A stretch of DNA of 38,204 nucleotides from Verrucomicrobiota bacterium (lineage in GTDB: Bacteria > Verrucomicrobiota > Verrucomicrobiia > Chthoniobacterales > SZAS-18). The stretch lies in the NCBI GenBank assembly GCA_019241085.1, contig JAFAXH010000017.1, positions 1-38,204 of the forward strand, written 5' to 3'. This document shows positions 16,957 to 24,458 of this stretch, in pieces. The notes beneath the pieces are model-generated. The model saw only the letters and a program-made list of their open reading frames with translations, made no database searches and was not told the origin of the DNA. The position numbers and the translations under genes are program-made. How positions within the stretch are numbered: position 1 is the stretch's first letter; each line of letters opens with the position of its first letter.

Positions 16957-17060
16957 TCCTAATCCTAATCCTATTCCTAATCCCTCTGCGCTCGCGGCGC
17001 GTGGCCAGCGCGCTGCCTCCGGCGGCAGATACTAAGATTAAGATTAGGATTAAGATTAAG
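16952..17060 (+). repeat. Hexamer-arm inverted-repeat element, copy C
   Basis: The left arm (16952-16982) is a run of CTTAAT/CCTAAT hexamers. The right arm (17031-17060) is the inverted equivalent with a few mismatches. Between them is a GC-rich core, CTCTGCGCTCGCGGCGCG ... GCTGCCTCCGGCGGCAGA. The first hexamer provides the TAA stop of phoR. It lies between phoR and nadC, both on the plus strand. Confidence 0.8.
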
Positions 17061-17128
17061 CTTTCGGAGCAGGCGCATCCACGCCTTGAAACTGAACACA
17101 AACCACCGCCGACCCGATTTTTTTCTCC

Positions 17129-18046
17129 ATGAATCCCGTTCCTTCTGCTGCTTCCACACCGCCGCCACCGCCGCTGGCCACTGATCCCATCGCCCTTGCG
17201 CTCGCCGAAGACCTCGGCGAAACGGGCGATGTCACCGTGCAATTTTTCGTGACTCCTGGCGCCACGGCGCGCGCGCGGATTTTCGCCAAGGAATCGGCTG
17301 TCGTCGCCGGAGCCACGGTCGCGGCCGAAACGTTCCGGCGGGTCGGTCCGACGCTGGCGGTGGAGGTGTTGCTGCCCGATGGCTCGCGCGCCGCGCCGGG
17401 CGACACGGTGCTGACCATCGCCGGGCCGGCCGGCGCGCTGCTCTCGGGCGAGCGCGTGGCGTTGAATTTTCTCCAACGCCTCTCCGGCGTCGCCACGCTC
17501 ACGGCGCGATTTGTCGCGGCCACGCACGGGTTGCCGGTGAAAATCCTCGACACGCGCAAGACCACCCCTGGCTTGCGCGCGCTGGAAAAAGCGGCGGTGC
17601 GCGCCGGCGGCGGCACGAATCACCGGCTCGGCTTGCACGACATGGTCATGGTGAAAGACAACCATTTGCTCGCCGGCGTGGGTGCCGCGGAGCCGGCGGC
17701 GCTGCAAGCCGCCATCGACCGGGCGCGGGCGGCGCGACCTGGCATCGGCATCGAACTGGAGGCCGACACGTTGTCGCAGGTGGAGACGTTTCTCGCGTTG
17801 CGTGGCGTCGATTGGATTTTGCTCGATAACATGACGCCGGCGGCGATGTGCGAGGCGGTCGCGCAACGTGCGGCGCTGGGCAGCCGGGTGCGCTTTGAAG
17901 CCAGCGGCGGCATCAATCTGGAGACGGTGCGGGCGGCCGCGGAGAGCGGCGTGGATGCCATCTCGGTCGGCGCGCTGACGCACTCGGCGCGGGCGATTGA
18001 TTTCTCGTTGGAATTTCTGCCCGGAGATGTCGTCGCCACGGTTTGA
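17129..18046 (+). CDS. nadC: Nicotinate-nucleotide diphosphorylase (carboxylating)
   Basis: A 305-residue quinolinate phosphoribosyltransferase. It converts quinolinate and PRPP to nicotinate mononucleotide, CO2 and pyrophosphate in de novo NAD synthesis. The N-terminal domain shows ALAEDLGETGDVT and the barrel part ERVALNFLQRLSGVAT. The catalytic and phosphate-binding stretch is KILDTRKTTPGLRALEKAAV, followed by GGGTNHRLGLHDMVMVKDNH. The C-terminal half has ELEADTLSQ, WILLDNM and FEASGGINLETV with GVDAISVGALTHSA. The first 17 residues are a Pro-rich, non-conserved lead. birA overlaps the 3' end, so the two cofactor genes form an operon. Repeat C lies about 70 bases upstream. Confidence 0.95.
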   Translation: MNPVPSAASTPPPPPLATDPIALALAEDLGETGDVTVQFFVTPGATARARIFAKESAVVAGATVAAETFRRVGPTLAVEVLLPDGSRAAPGDTVLTIAGPAGALLSGERVALNFLQRLSGVATLTARFVAATHGLPVKILDTRKTTPGLRALEKAAVRAGGGTNHRLGLHDMVMVKDNHLLAGVGAAEPAALQAAIDRARAARPGIGIELEADTLSQVETFLALRGVDWILLDNMTPAAMCEAVAQRAALGSRVRFEASGGINLETVRAAAESGVDAISVGALTHSARAIDFSLEFLPGDVVATV

Positions 18047-18851
18047 TGAAGCCGCAGCGGACGACGCTCCACTGCATGCCGACGCCATCCACGCGCGGTT
18101 GCCGGCGGATCGACTGCTCGGGCGCGAGATCGTCGTCCTGGACGAAACAGGCTCGACCAATGATGAGATCGCGCGCGCGGCGAACGCCGCTGCGCCGGAG
18201 GGCTTGGTCGTGTTTGCTGAACGTCAGCGCGCCGGGCGTGGCCGGCAGGGACGGCGTTGGGAATCGCGTGCCGGCGTTGGGTTGTGGTTTTCGCTGCTGC
18301 TGCGTCCGCCTGGACAAATGTCGGGTTGGGCCGGACTTTCGCTCTGGGCGGCGCTCGGCGTGGCCGAGGCAGCGGAGACCGCGACCGGCGTTGTCGCAGA
18401 AATCAAATGGCCCAATGACGTGCTTGTCGCCGGCCGCAAGGTCGCCGGCATCCTCATCGAAACGCACGCTGGCAAAGCGCAAGACGGCGCCTTCGCCGTG
18501 GTCGGCATCGGTATCAACGTTGGCCATCGGCCCGATGATTTTTCATCGGAACTGCGCGACCGCGCCGGCTCACTGGCGCAATTCTCTCAGCGACCGGTGA
18601 ACCGCCTCGCCTTGGCCAGCACCGTGTTAATGCGGTTGGACGCCAATTATCGGCTCTGGCAAAGCGCGCCCACCGAAATCGTGGCCGCGTGCAGCCGGCG
18701 CTGCTCACTCCGTGGGCGTCGCGTCCGCTCTCTGCTGCCCGGCGGACCGGAAGGCGTGGCGACGGGATTTGACGCGGCGGGGCAATTACTGCTGCGCGAC
18801 GACGCAGGGCAACTGCACACGCTGGCCAGCGGCGAGTTGCAAACGCTTTGA
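18027..18851 (+). CDS. birA: Biotin--[acetyl-CoA-carboxylase] ligase
   Basis: A 274-residue biotin protein ligase that activates biotin with ATP and attaches it to the biotin carboxyl carrier protein. Key motifs are LDETGSTNDEIAR, the biotinyl-AMP loop GRGRQGRRWES, GVGLWFSLLL, the catalytic KWPNDVLV with GRKVAGILIE, and GIGINVGHRP. The C-terminal domain ends in GVATGFDAAGQLLLRDDAGQ. There is no N-terminal helix-turn-helix, so it is a monofunctional (group I) ligase that should not repress biotin genes. The ATG at 18027 overlaps nadC by 20 bases; a TTG at 17997 is also open. The overlap implies translational coupling. Confidence 0.92.
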   Translation: MSSPRFDEAAADDAPLHADAIHARLPADRLLGREIVVLDETGSTNDEIARAANAAAPEGLVVFAERQRAGRGRQGRRWESRAGVGLWFSLLLRPPGQMSGWAGLSLWAALGVAEAAETATGVVAEIKWPNDVLVAGRKVAGILIETHAGKAQDGAFAVVGIGINVGHRPDDFSSELRDRAGSLAQFSQRPVNRLALASTVLMRLDANYRLWQSAPTEIVAACSRRCSLRGRRVRSLLPGGPEGVATGFDAAGQLLLRDDAGQLHTLASGELQTL

Positions 18852-18895
18852 TCTATTCAGGTAATTGGCGGCCGCTTGCTGACAAACAAAACGCA

Positions 18896-18930
18896 AAACG
18901 GGCAGCCGGAAATTTCTCGGCTGCCCGTTT
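18896..18930. terminator. Bidirectional rho-independent terminator
   Basis: A perfect 13-bp stem (AAACGGGCAGCCG / CGGCTGCCCGTTT) with a 9-base loop, flanked by A-rich and T-rich ends, lies between the convergent birA and the small exported-protein gene. It can serve both strands. Confidence 0.85.
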
Positions 18931-18966
18931 GCAGAATCAACGTTGCGGCAGGCGCAATCTCAGCAC

Positions 18967-19230
18967 TCAGCGCCAGGCATAGCCACGCCGATAATAACAC
19001 CGGCGTCCACGGTAGTAATAAACCCGGCGCGGCCCGCAGTAATAGCCGCCTCGATAGTATCCATAACCGCCACCGTAGTAAACGACTCCCGGCCCATAGT
19101 AAGGGTAGGGATAGCCGAAGAAGGGCACCGGCAACCCGATGTTGACAAACACCCGGGCATCCGCCTTGGGCGTCAGCCCAAAGAGGCAAAGACCGAACAC
19201 CGCAACAAAGCAGAGGATGAGCTTTTTCAT
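18967..19230 (-). CDS. Small Tyr/Gly/Arg-rich exported protein
   Basis: An 87-residue protein with a clear signal peptide (MKKLILCFVAVFGLCLFGL, cleavage near KADA). The mature part of about 60 residues is low-complexity, dominated by Tyr, Gly and Arg (PYPYYGPGVVYYGGGYGYY and a basic end with YRGRRCYYRRGY), with two Cys. Such proteins are common in this phylum and are probably periplasmic or outer-surface; I know no function. It lies downstream of another tiny exported-protein gene and ribD on the same strand, and ends at a strong terminator. Confidence 0.7.
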   Translation of the reverse strand: MKKLILCFVAVFGLCLFGLTPKADARVFVNIGLPVPFFGYPYPYYGPGVVYYGGGYGYYRGGYYCGPRRVYYYRGRRCYYRRGYAWR

Positions 19231-19294
19231 GGAAGAATTTGACGTGGTGAACCGACGCTTTATTCAACCATCCAGCGCTGCCGAAGTCGCGCAA

Positions 19295-19516
19295 TTAATC
19301 GCGGACCCAAACGCGCCGCACGAAGTAGCCGTGCCGATACACACGAACCCAGTGCCCGCGACGATGGTGTCGCACGATGATGATTTCTTCCATCACGTAA
19401 ACGCTGCCGTTGCCGACAGCGAGTGGCGAAGCAGCGGGTTGTGCTGCTTTGACTTGAGTGAACGCCCCGCAGCCCAAGGTTGCCAGGCCCGTTAAGAGAA
19501 TGAGTTTGATTGACAT
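19295..19516 (-). CDS. Small exported protein, His/Arg/Val-rich C-terminus
   Basis: A 73-residue protein with a signal peptide (MSIKLILLTGLATLGCGAFT, likely cut near VKA-A). The short mature part contains SVYVMEEIIIVRHHRRGHWV and ends in the aromatic/basic repeat VYRHGYFVRRVWVRD. The Cys at residue 17 is not in a canonical lipobox (TLGC), so a lipoprotein is possible but unsupported. I use the ATG at 19516; a GTG precedes it at 19519. It starts about 18 bases after the ribD stop and is probably the second gene of a ribD transcript. Unknown function. Confidence 0.6.
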   Translation of the reverse strand: MSIKLILLTGLATLGCGAFTQVKAAQPAASPLAVGNGSVYVMEEIIIVRHHRRGHWVRVYRHGYFVRRVWVRD

Positions 19517-19534
19517 CACCGCAATATCGCGGCG

Positions 19535-20713
19535 TCAGACGCCGGTGGATGTCTCGTCGAGATTTTGTTTCCGGCTCGCTCCGGGCGGCTTCTGATGGCG
19601 GACGAGGCCGCGGCAACACAGATCGCTGCCGATCCGCTCGTAGCGCGGTTCGAGCAGTGCCGCGCCTTCTCGGGGCTGCGCGTGTGCGCCGAGCACGGTC
19701 TGCGCGCCGGCAGCCAGCCGGGGAGCGAGGTAGAACGCGACCTCGTTGACGACGCCTTCGCGAAACGCCTGACCGAGCACTTCGCCGCCGCCTTCGATGA
19801 GCACGCTCGTGACGTGCCGGCGGCCGAGGTCGGCGAGCACTTCGCGCAAGGTTTGGTCCGCGGAATGACGGGCGCGGAAGACCAGCGTGCGCGCTTTCCA
19901 TTCGTCGGTGAACACGTGCGCGTCAGCGGGCAAGTCGCCCGAGCGCGTGAGCACAACGCGCCAGGGTTGGCGGGGCGTTCCGGGCGCTGGTTGGCCCAAC
20001 TCACGCACCGTCAGCCGCGGATTATCCGTCCGCACCGTGCCGGCGCCGACGAGGATGGCGTCCACGCAGGCGCGGAGCGTGCGGTGCGCGTGCGCGCGGG
20101 CGGCGGGGCTGGTGAGCCACGGGTCTTCGCCGGGCGCGCGATTGAGCCGGCCGTCGAGGCTGAGGGCGGCTTTGGCAATGACCCACGGCTGGCCGGTCAC
20201 GATCCAATGATTGAATGCTCGGTTCAGTCGTGCGCACTCCGCGCCGAGCACGCCCGCGCGCACCTGGACGCCGGCGGTGCGTAAGAGCGTCAGGCCGCGG
20301 CCGGCGTGAGCTGGATTCGGATCGACCGCGCCGACGACCACGCGCGCGAGGTCGGCGTTCAGAATTGCCGCGGTGCAGGGCGGCGTGCGGCCGTGCGTCG
20401 AGCACGGCTCGAGGGTGACATAAAGCGTTGCGCCCGCCGCTGCGCGCGGATCGGACAACGCGCGCAAAGCCTCGATCTCGGCGTGCGGCTGGCCAGCGGC
20501 GCGGTGCCAGCCGTGGGCAAGAATGCGGCGGCCATCGGCGGACACGATCAATGCGCCGACCGCGGGATTCGGACTGGTGCGGCCGAGGCCGCGCGCCGCT
20601 TCGCGCAAGGCGAGCCGCATGTAACGGGCATCGTCCTGCCGCGCCGCCTGCTGCCGACTCGACGCCGGCTTTTTCGTGTGCGCCTCGCGGCCGCTCTTTC
20701 GCTGGGTGGGCAT
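19535..20713 (-). CDS. ribD: Bifunctional riboflavin deaminase/reductase RibD
   Basis: A 392-residue enzyme of riboflavin synthesis. It has an N-terminal diaminohydroxyphosphoribosylaminopyrimidine deaminase and a C-terminal 5-amino-6-(5-phosphoribosylamino)uracil reductase. The deaminase half has YMRLALREAARGLGRTSPNP, VGALIV, the zinc-binding HAE (GQPHAEIEAL) and LEPCSTHGRTPPCTAAI. The reductase half has KAALSLDGRLN, the substrate-binding ILVGAGTVRTDNPRLTVR, and the NADPH-side SVLIEGGGEVLGQAF with FYLAPRLAAGA. The first 28 residues are a basic non-conserved lead. No other rib genes are in the window. It is divergent from the GspF-type gene, with 38 bases between the two starts. Confidence 0.95.
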   Translation of the reverse strand: MPTQRKSGREAHTKKPASSRQQAARQDDARYMRLALREAARGLGRTSPNPAVGALIVSADGRRILAHGWHRAAGQPHAEIEALRALSDPRAAAGATLYVTLEPCSTHGRTPPCTAAILNADLARVVVGAVDPNPAHAGRGLTLLRTAGVQVRAGVLGAECARLNRAFNHWIVTGQPWVIAKAALSLDGRLNRAPGEDPWLTSPAARAHAHRTLRACVDAILVGAGTVRTDNPRLTVRELGQPAPGTPRQPWRVVLTRSGDLPADAHVFTDEWKARTLVFRARHSADQTLREVLADLGRRHVTSVLIEGGGEVLGQAFREGVVNEVAFYLAPRLAAGAQTVLGAHAQPREGAALLEPRYERIGSDLCCRGLVRHQKPPGASRKQNLDETSTGV

Positions 20714-20751
20714 TTGGAATAATTTGCCGGCCCTGCTTCCTTCCCTCCCGC

Positions 20752-21741
20752 ATGAACCTGCGCCAGAAACAGACCCTTTACCACGAACTGGCGCAATTTT
20801 TCCACGCCGGCATCGGCTTTTCCCAAGCCGTCGAGTCGCTGCTGGCCGAGACCGGACGCGGCGCGGTGCGGCGGGCGTTGGAGACCTTGCGTGACGCCGT
20901 GCGGGCGGGCGCGGACGTGCCCGCGGCGTTTGCGCGGCTGCGGCCGGCGGTCGGCGAGATGGAGCTGGCGATGCTGTCGGCGGCGGATCGCAGCGGGCGA
21001 CTGGAGGAAGCGCTGAATTATCTCTCGACCTATTTTCAACAAATCAGCGAAGTGCGAGCGGGCATTGCGAAGCAGGTGCTCTGGCCGGTCGTGCAACTGC
21101 ACCTCGGCGTCTTTCTGCTCGCGCTGCCGGTCTTGCTGGCGGCCAATGGCGGGACGGGCGCGTATCTTCGCCAAACCGTCGGGTTCCTGCTCGTGCTCTA
21201 TCTCGTCGTGGCTGTCGTGCTTGGGCTGGCGCTCGGGCTGCTGCGCTTGGGCGGCCGTTCGGCCGCGATGGATCAAGTTCTGAACGCTCTGCCGCTGCTC
21301 GGCCGGGTGCGCCGCAACCTCGGGCTGGGGCGGTTTTGCGCCGTTTATGAAATGCAGCTCAGCGCCGGGGTGAATGTGATGGACGCCTTGCAAGCCGCGG
21401 CCCGTGCCAGCCGCGGCGCCGCCTTGCAAGCCGCGGTCGCGCGCGCGCTGCCGGCGGTGCGCGCGGGCGAGCAGGTCGGCCCCCAACTGGCGGCCAGCAA
21501 GGCGCCGCTGCCCTCGCCGCTCCTGCGGGCGTTGCGCTTGGGCGAGGAGACCGGGCGGCTCGACGTGGAACTGCGAAATTGGGCGGCGTATTATCAAAAA
21601 GCCGCTGTGGGCGGCATCGACGCGCTCAGCCGCTGGTTGCCGCGGCTCATTTATTTGCTGATCGCCGGCTATCTCGGCTATCGCATCGTGGCGACTTACG
21701 CCGGCGTTTTGGATAGTTACCGCGGTTTGATGGAGGACTGA
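20752..21741 (+). CDS. Type II secretion system F-domain (GspF/PilC family) protein
   Basis: A 329-residue inner-membrane protein with two T2SSF domains. The first (about 1-120) has FFHAGIGFSQAVESLLAET, AGADVPAAFARL and ELAMLSAADRSGRLEEAL. The second (about 195-310) has FCAVYEMQLSAGVNVMDAL and LRALRLGEETGRLDVELRN. TM segments lie at about 117-134 (LGVFLLALPVLLAA), 143-165 (VGFLLVLYLVVAVVLGLALGL) and near the C-terminus (LIYLLIAGYLGYRI). Family members are the platform protein of type II secretion and type IV pili. Here no ATPase, pilin or secretin gene is adjacent, and the protein is somewhat shorter than the usual 400 residues. The ATG at 20752 agrees with the family start. Confidence 0.85.
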   Translation: MNLRQKQTLYHELAQFFHAGIGFSQAVESLLAETGRGAVRRALETLRDAVRAGADVPAAFARLRPAVGEMELAMLSAADRSGRLEEALNYLSTYFQQISEVRAGIAKQVLWPVVQLHLGVFLLALPVLLAANGGTGAYLRQTVGFLLVLYLVVAVVLGLALGLLRLGGRSAAMDQVLNALPLLGRVRRNLGLGRFCAVYEMQLSAGVNVMDALQAAARASRGAALQAAVARALPAVRAGEQVGPQLAASKAPLPSPLLRALRLGEETGRLDVELRNWAAYYQKAAVGGIDALSRWLPRLIYLLIAGYLGYRIVATYAGVLDSYRGLMED

Positions 21742-21753
21742 AACGCGGTCGGG

Positions 21754-21772
21754 AAGCGACATGATGTCGCTT
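21754..21772. promoter_or_regulatory. 19-bp perfect palindrome upstream of the hsp20 pair
   Basis: AAGCGACAT-G-ATGTCGCTT, with 9-bp arms and a 1-base centre, followed by TTATAAAAT, begins 13 bases after the GspF-type stop. The tight symmetry suits a DNA-binding protein; as RNA it could form a 7-bp stem with a weak T-rich tail. The gap 21742-21983 is AT-rich and must hold the hsp20 promoter. Confidence 0.4.
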
Positions 21773-21983
21773 TATAAAATCTGTCCACAAATCGCCTGTC
21801 TATGCGACAATGTGTCTCTATATACATTGGTGCTTGGTTTTTTTGAAATCGAGCAAGCTGCTGAATTTCATATAGATGTGAATTCGGAAGTCCATCGGAT
21901 TTTCTGGCATGTCGGCAGCTTTATATTGGCCCGTCAGGCTCGCAGCAGCACTGGCATTCCATTTAAAAAACACCAACAGAACT

Positions 21984-22454
21984 ATGAACATTATCCGTTA
22001 TCAAACTCCCTCCGCGGTGGCTCCGGTCCTGCCGCGGTTGTCGGGACTTTCCGCGCTCTCCAGCGAGATGGACCGCTTGTTCAGCGCCTTCCCGTTTTTC
22101 GGCGGGAGCGAAGAGCGCTTTGAAGGCTGGCAGCCAGCCGTGGACCTGTATCACGATAAGGACAGCGTCCTCGTGCGCGCCGAACTGCCCGGCATGAACA
22201 AGGAAGACATCCACGTCTCCTTGCACGAAGACGTGCTGACGCTCTCCGGCGAACGCCGCCAGGAAAAGTCGCACAACGAAAAAGGCAATCTGCGCAGCGA
22301 GCGTTACTTCGGCAAGTTCGAGCGCCGCTTCACCTTGCCGGTGCGAGTGGACTCCCGCCGGGTCGCCGCCAGCTATGAAGACGGCGTGTTGACCGTCACT
22401 CTGCCCAAAGCCGAAGAGGCCAAGCCGCGGCAGATCGAAGTAAACGTGAAGTAA
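21984..22454 (+). CDS. Hsp20/alpha-crystallin small heat-shock protein (first copy)
   Basis: A 156-residue ATP-independent chaperone that holds unfolding proteins in the cytosol. After an N-terminal arm with a Phe/Pro-rich FSAFPFFGG, the alpha-crystallin domain runs from about 48 to the end: WQPAVDLYHDKDSVLVRAEL, LPGMNKEDIHVSLHEDVLTL, SGERRQE, ERYFGKFERRFTLPVRVD and the conserved AxxxxGVLTVTLPK (ASYEDGVLTVTLPK). It ends in EVNVK without a clear I-x-I tail. The ATG at 21984 follows an A-rich leader without a ribosome site. A second hsp20 begins 44 bases after its stop, so they are likely one heat-shock operon. Confidence 0.93.
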   Translation: MNIIRYQTPSAVAPVLPRLSGLSALSSEMDRLFSAFPFFGGSEERFEGWQPAVDLYHDKDSVLVRAELPGMNKEDIHVSLHEDVLTLSGERRQEKSHNEKGNLRSERYFGKFERRFTLPVRVDSRRVAASYEDGVLTVTLPKAEEAKPRQIEVNVK

Positions 22455-22498
22455 TCCATCTTTACCAAAAACCACCATACGTCAGAAAACCAACTCCT

Positions 22499-22936
22499 AT
22501 GGAAAACCAAAATTCTACTGACACAATGACGGTGCCTGCCGAACAACAGCAGTCACAACAACACAACGGCAATGGCCAGCCGCAGCAGTCGCAGCGGCGG
22601 AGCGCCAACGCGTTCCTGCGTCCGCGCACCCACATCGTCGAAACGGGCGATGGCTACACGCTGCAAGTCGAATTGCCCGGCGTGAACAAGCACGGCCTCG
22701 AAATCACGGTCGAAAATGGCGAGCTGACCATTGTCGGCCGGCGCGAGCCGTTCCAGACCGAGGCCGAATTGGTCTATCGCGAATCGCGCACGGCGGACTT
22801 CCGCCGCGCCTTCGAGCTGGATCCGAGCATCGACACCACGCGCATCGCGGCCCGCCTGGAGCAAGGCGTGTTAACGCTCGATCTGCCCAAGGCCGAGGCA
22901 GCCAAGCCGCGCCGGATCGAAGTGGCCGTAGCGTAA
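22499..22936 (+). CDS. Hsp20/alpha-crystallin small heat-shock protein (second copy)
   Basis: A 145-residue divergent paralogue of the preceding chaperone. The N-terminal arm is quite different: about 35 residues rich in Gln, Asn and Ser (AEQQQSQQHNGNGQPQQSQ). The alpha-crystallin domain is complete (THIVETGDGYTLQVELPGVN, ITVENGELTIVGRRE, YRESRTADFRRAFELDPSID, ARLEQGVLTLDLPKAEAAKP). The charged loop differs from that of the first copy, so the pair may form mixed oligomers or serve different clients. A rho-independent terminator follows within 45 bases, closing the operon. Confidence 0.92.
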   Translation: MENQNSTDTMTVPAEQQQSQQHNGNGQPQQSQRRSANAFLRPRTHIVETGDGYTLQVELPGVNKHGLEITVENGELTIVGRREPFQTEAELVYRESRTADFRRAFELDPSIDTTRIAARLEQGVLTLDLPKAEAAKPRRIEVAVA

Positions 22937-22979
22937 ATCTTGCCTGCGACTAGCATAGGTCGAAAAGCGACTCAAAATT

Positions 22980-23012
22980 AGCCCGCGAATCTTCGGATTT
23001 GCGGGCTTTTTT
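22980..23012 (+). terminator. Rho-independent terminator of the hsp20 operon
   Basis: Stem AGCCCGC / GCGGGCT extended by GAATC/GATTT pairing with one bulge, a UUCG tetraloop, then TTTTTT. It lies 44 bases after the second hsp20 stop and separates the operon from recA. Confidence 0.9.
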
Positions 23013-23059
23013 GTGCCCAAAATAATCGTCAAAATCGTGGCGTTTTCCCTCGCTAAACG

Positions 23060-23098
23060 GCCGCTTTCTGCTACCTTTTTCGGCTGCGGCAAAGCGGC
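23060..23098 (+). promoter_or_regulatory. Inverted repeat in the recA leader
   Basis: A perfect 8-bp inverted repeat (GCCGCTTT ... AAAGCGGC, 23-base spacer) ends 15 bases before the recA ATG. It may form a leader hairpin near the start codon or be an operator. I see no recognisable LexA box in the 100 bases upstream of recA. Confidence 0.3.
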
Positions 23099-23113
23099 AT
23101 TTCTCAATAGTTT

Positions 23114-24160
23114 ATGGCAACCAAAACCTCCGACGAAAAACTCTCCACCGAAGTCAAACTCCCCGGCCTGAAAACCAGCAAGGAACTCGACCTCGCCATC
23201 CAGCAGATCGCCAAGGATTACGGCGAAGGCGCCATCATGCGCCTGGGCGACAAGAAGACGATGGACGTGGAAACCATCCCCACGGGCAACATCCTCATCG
23301 ACCGCGCGCTGGGCGTCGGCGGGCTGCCGCGCGGGCGCGTGGTGGAAATCTTCGGGCCGGAAAGCTCGGGCAAAACGACGCTGACGTTGACCCTCATCGC
23401 GCAGGCGCAAAAGCGCGGTGGCCTGGCGGCGTTCATCGACGTGGAGCACGCGCTCGATCCGATCTACGCGCGCAAGCTCGGCGTCAACGTGGACGATCTC
23501 CTCGTCTCCCAGCCCAGCTCGGGCGAAGAGGCATTGCGCATCTGCGAAACGCTCGTGCGCTCGAACGCGCTGGACGTGATCGTGATCGATTCCGTCGCCG
23601 CGCTGGTGACGCGACAGGAACTCGAAGGCGAGATCGGCGACTCGACGGTTGGCGCGCAGGCGCGCTTGATGAGTGCGGCGTTGCGCAAGCTCACGTCGTT
23701 GATTTCCAAAGCGAAGACGATGGTGGTCTTCACCAACCAGATCCGCGAAAAGATCGGCGTGATGTTTGGCAATCCCGAGACGACGCCGGGCGGCAAGGCG
23801 CTGAAATTCTACGCCTCGGTGCGCATCGACATCCGGCGCATCGGCGCCATCAAGCAGACCGACGGCACTGTGACCGGCAACCGCACGAAGATCAAAGTGG
23901 TGAAGAACAAGGTCGCGCCGCCGTTCACCGAAGCGGAGTTCGACATCATGTATAACGAGGGCATCTCGTCCACCGGCGCGTTGCTCGACCTGGCCATCGA
24001 GAAAGGCGTGATGGAAAAGCGCGGCTCGTGGATTTCCTACAAGGGCACGCAGTTCGCCCAAGGCCGCGACGCCGCGAAGGAAGTGCTCAAGCGCGACGAG
24101 GAAGTTTACAAAGACGTGGAAGCGGCGGTGCTCGAGGTGCTCGCTGCGGACAAGAAGTAA
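23114..24160 (+). CDS. recA: Recombinase RecA
   Basis: A 348-residue RecA, the usual length. It binds single-stranded DNA, drives homologous strand exchange and stimulates LexA-type autocleavage. Motifs are [21 protein letters not shown], the Walker [25 protein letters not shown], the Walker B-like [10 protein letters not shown], the L2 DNA-binding loop region [20 protein letters not shown], and [12 protein letters not shown]. The C-terminal domain ends in the acidic [16 protein letters not shown]. The ATG at 23114 follows a T-rich leader without a Shine-Dalgarno. The gene stands between two strong terminators, so it is monocistronic. Confidence 0.99.
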   Translation: MATKTSDEKLSTEVKLPGLKTSKELDLAIQQIAKDYGEGAIMRLGDKKTMDVETIPTGNILIDRALGVGGLPRGRVVEIFGPESSGKTTLTLTLIAQAQKRGGLAAFIDVEHALDPIYARKLGVNVDDLLVSQPSSGEEALRICETLVRSNALDVIVIDSVAALVTRQELEGEIGDSTVGAQARLMSAALRKLTSLISKAKTMVVFTNQIREKIGVMFGNPETTPGGKALKFYASVRIDIRRIGAIKQTDGTVTGNRTKIKVVKNKVAPPFTEAEFDIMYNEGISSTGALLDLAIEKGVMEKRGSWISYKGTQFAQGRDAAKEVLKRDEEVYKDVEAAVLEVLAADKK

Positions 24161-24177
24161 CGAAGCTGTCCCGGCTT

Positions 24178-24233
24178 AAAAAAGAGAAGCGGTGCGCTCG
24201 GCAGATGGTTGCCGGGGCACCGCTTTTCTTTTT
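24178..24233. terminator. Bidirectional terminator between recA and the DUF3309 gene
   Basis: A stem of 15 pairs including one G-U (AAAGAGAAGCGGTGC against GCACCGCTTTTCTTT) with a GC-rich loop of about 21 bases. A-run and T-run ends let it work for recA on the plus strand and the micro-protein gene on the minus strand. Confidence 0.88.
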
Positions 24234-24248
24234 GCCTGCGAGCGCGGT

Positions 24249-24404
24249 TCAGAGCCTGCCCATCAGCGCGAGGATGATGACTATCAGCAGAATCAATCCC
24301 AAGCCGCCACTGGGAAAATAGCCCCAACTCCGGCTGTGGCCCCAGGTGGGCAGCGCCCCAACCAAAAACAGGATCAACAGGACGATGAGCACGGTGGAAA
24401 GCAT
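24249..24404 (-). CDS. DUF3309 family membrane micro-protein
   Basis: A 51-residue protein with two hydrophobic helices joined by a short polar turn: MLSTVLIVLLILFLVGALP, then TWGHSRSWGYFPSGGLGL, then ILLIVIILALMGRL. The P-T-W-x-x-S-x-x-W-G-Y-x-P-S-G-G-L-G pattern is the hallmark of DUF3309, a family of tiny inner-membrane proteins often found near stress genes; its function is unknown. It starts 54 bases after the htrA stop and ends at a bidirectional terminator, so it is probably the last gene of an htrA transcript, which would fit an envelope-stress role. That link is inference. Confidence 0.85.
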   Translation of the reverse strand: MLSTVLIVLLILFLVGALPTWGHSRSWGYFPSGGLGLILLIVIILALMGRL

Positions 24405-24458
24405 AGTTGCTTGGTATTTCGCAAATGCCTGCTGCTCCGGCCGTGCTGCCGCACGCAG

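Noticed and set aside
16631-18160. A 509-codon minus-strand ORF across phoR, repeat C and nadC
   Set aside because: It is open only because the hexamer arms lack stops in that frame; it reads LILILILIL-like through the repeat and has no protein features.
21742-21983. CIRCE element or clear sigma-32 promoter for the hsp20 genes
   Set aside because: No CIRCE match; TTGAAA is present, but no -10 box at a suitable distance was convincing.
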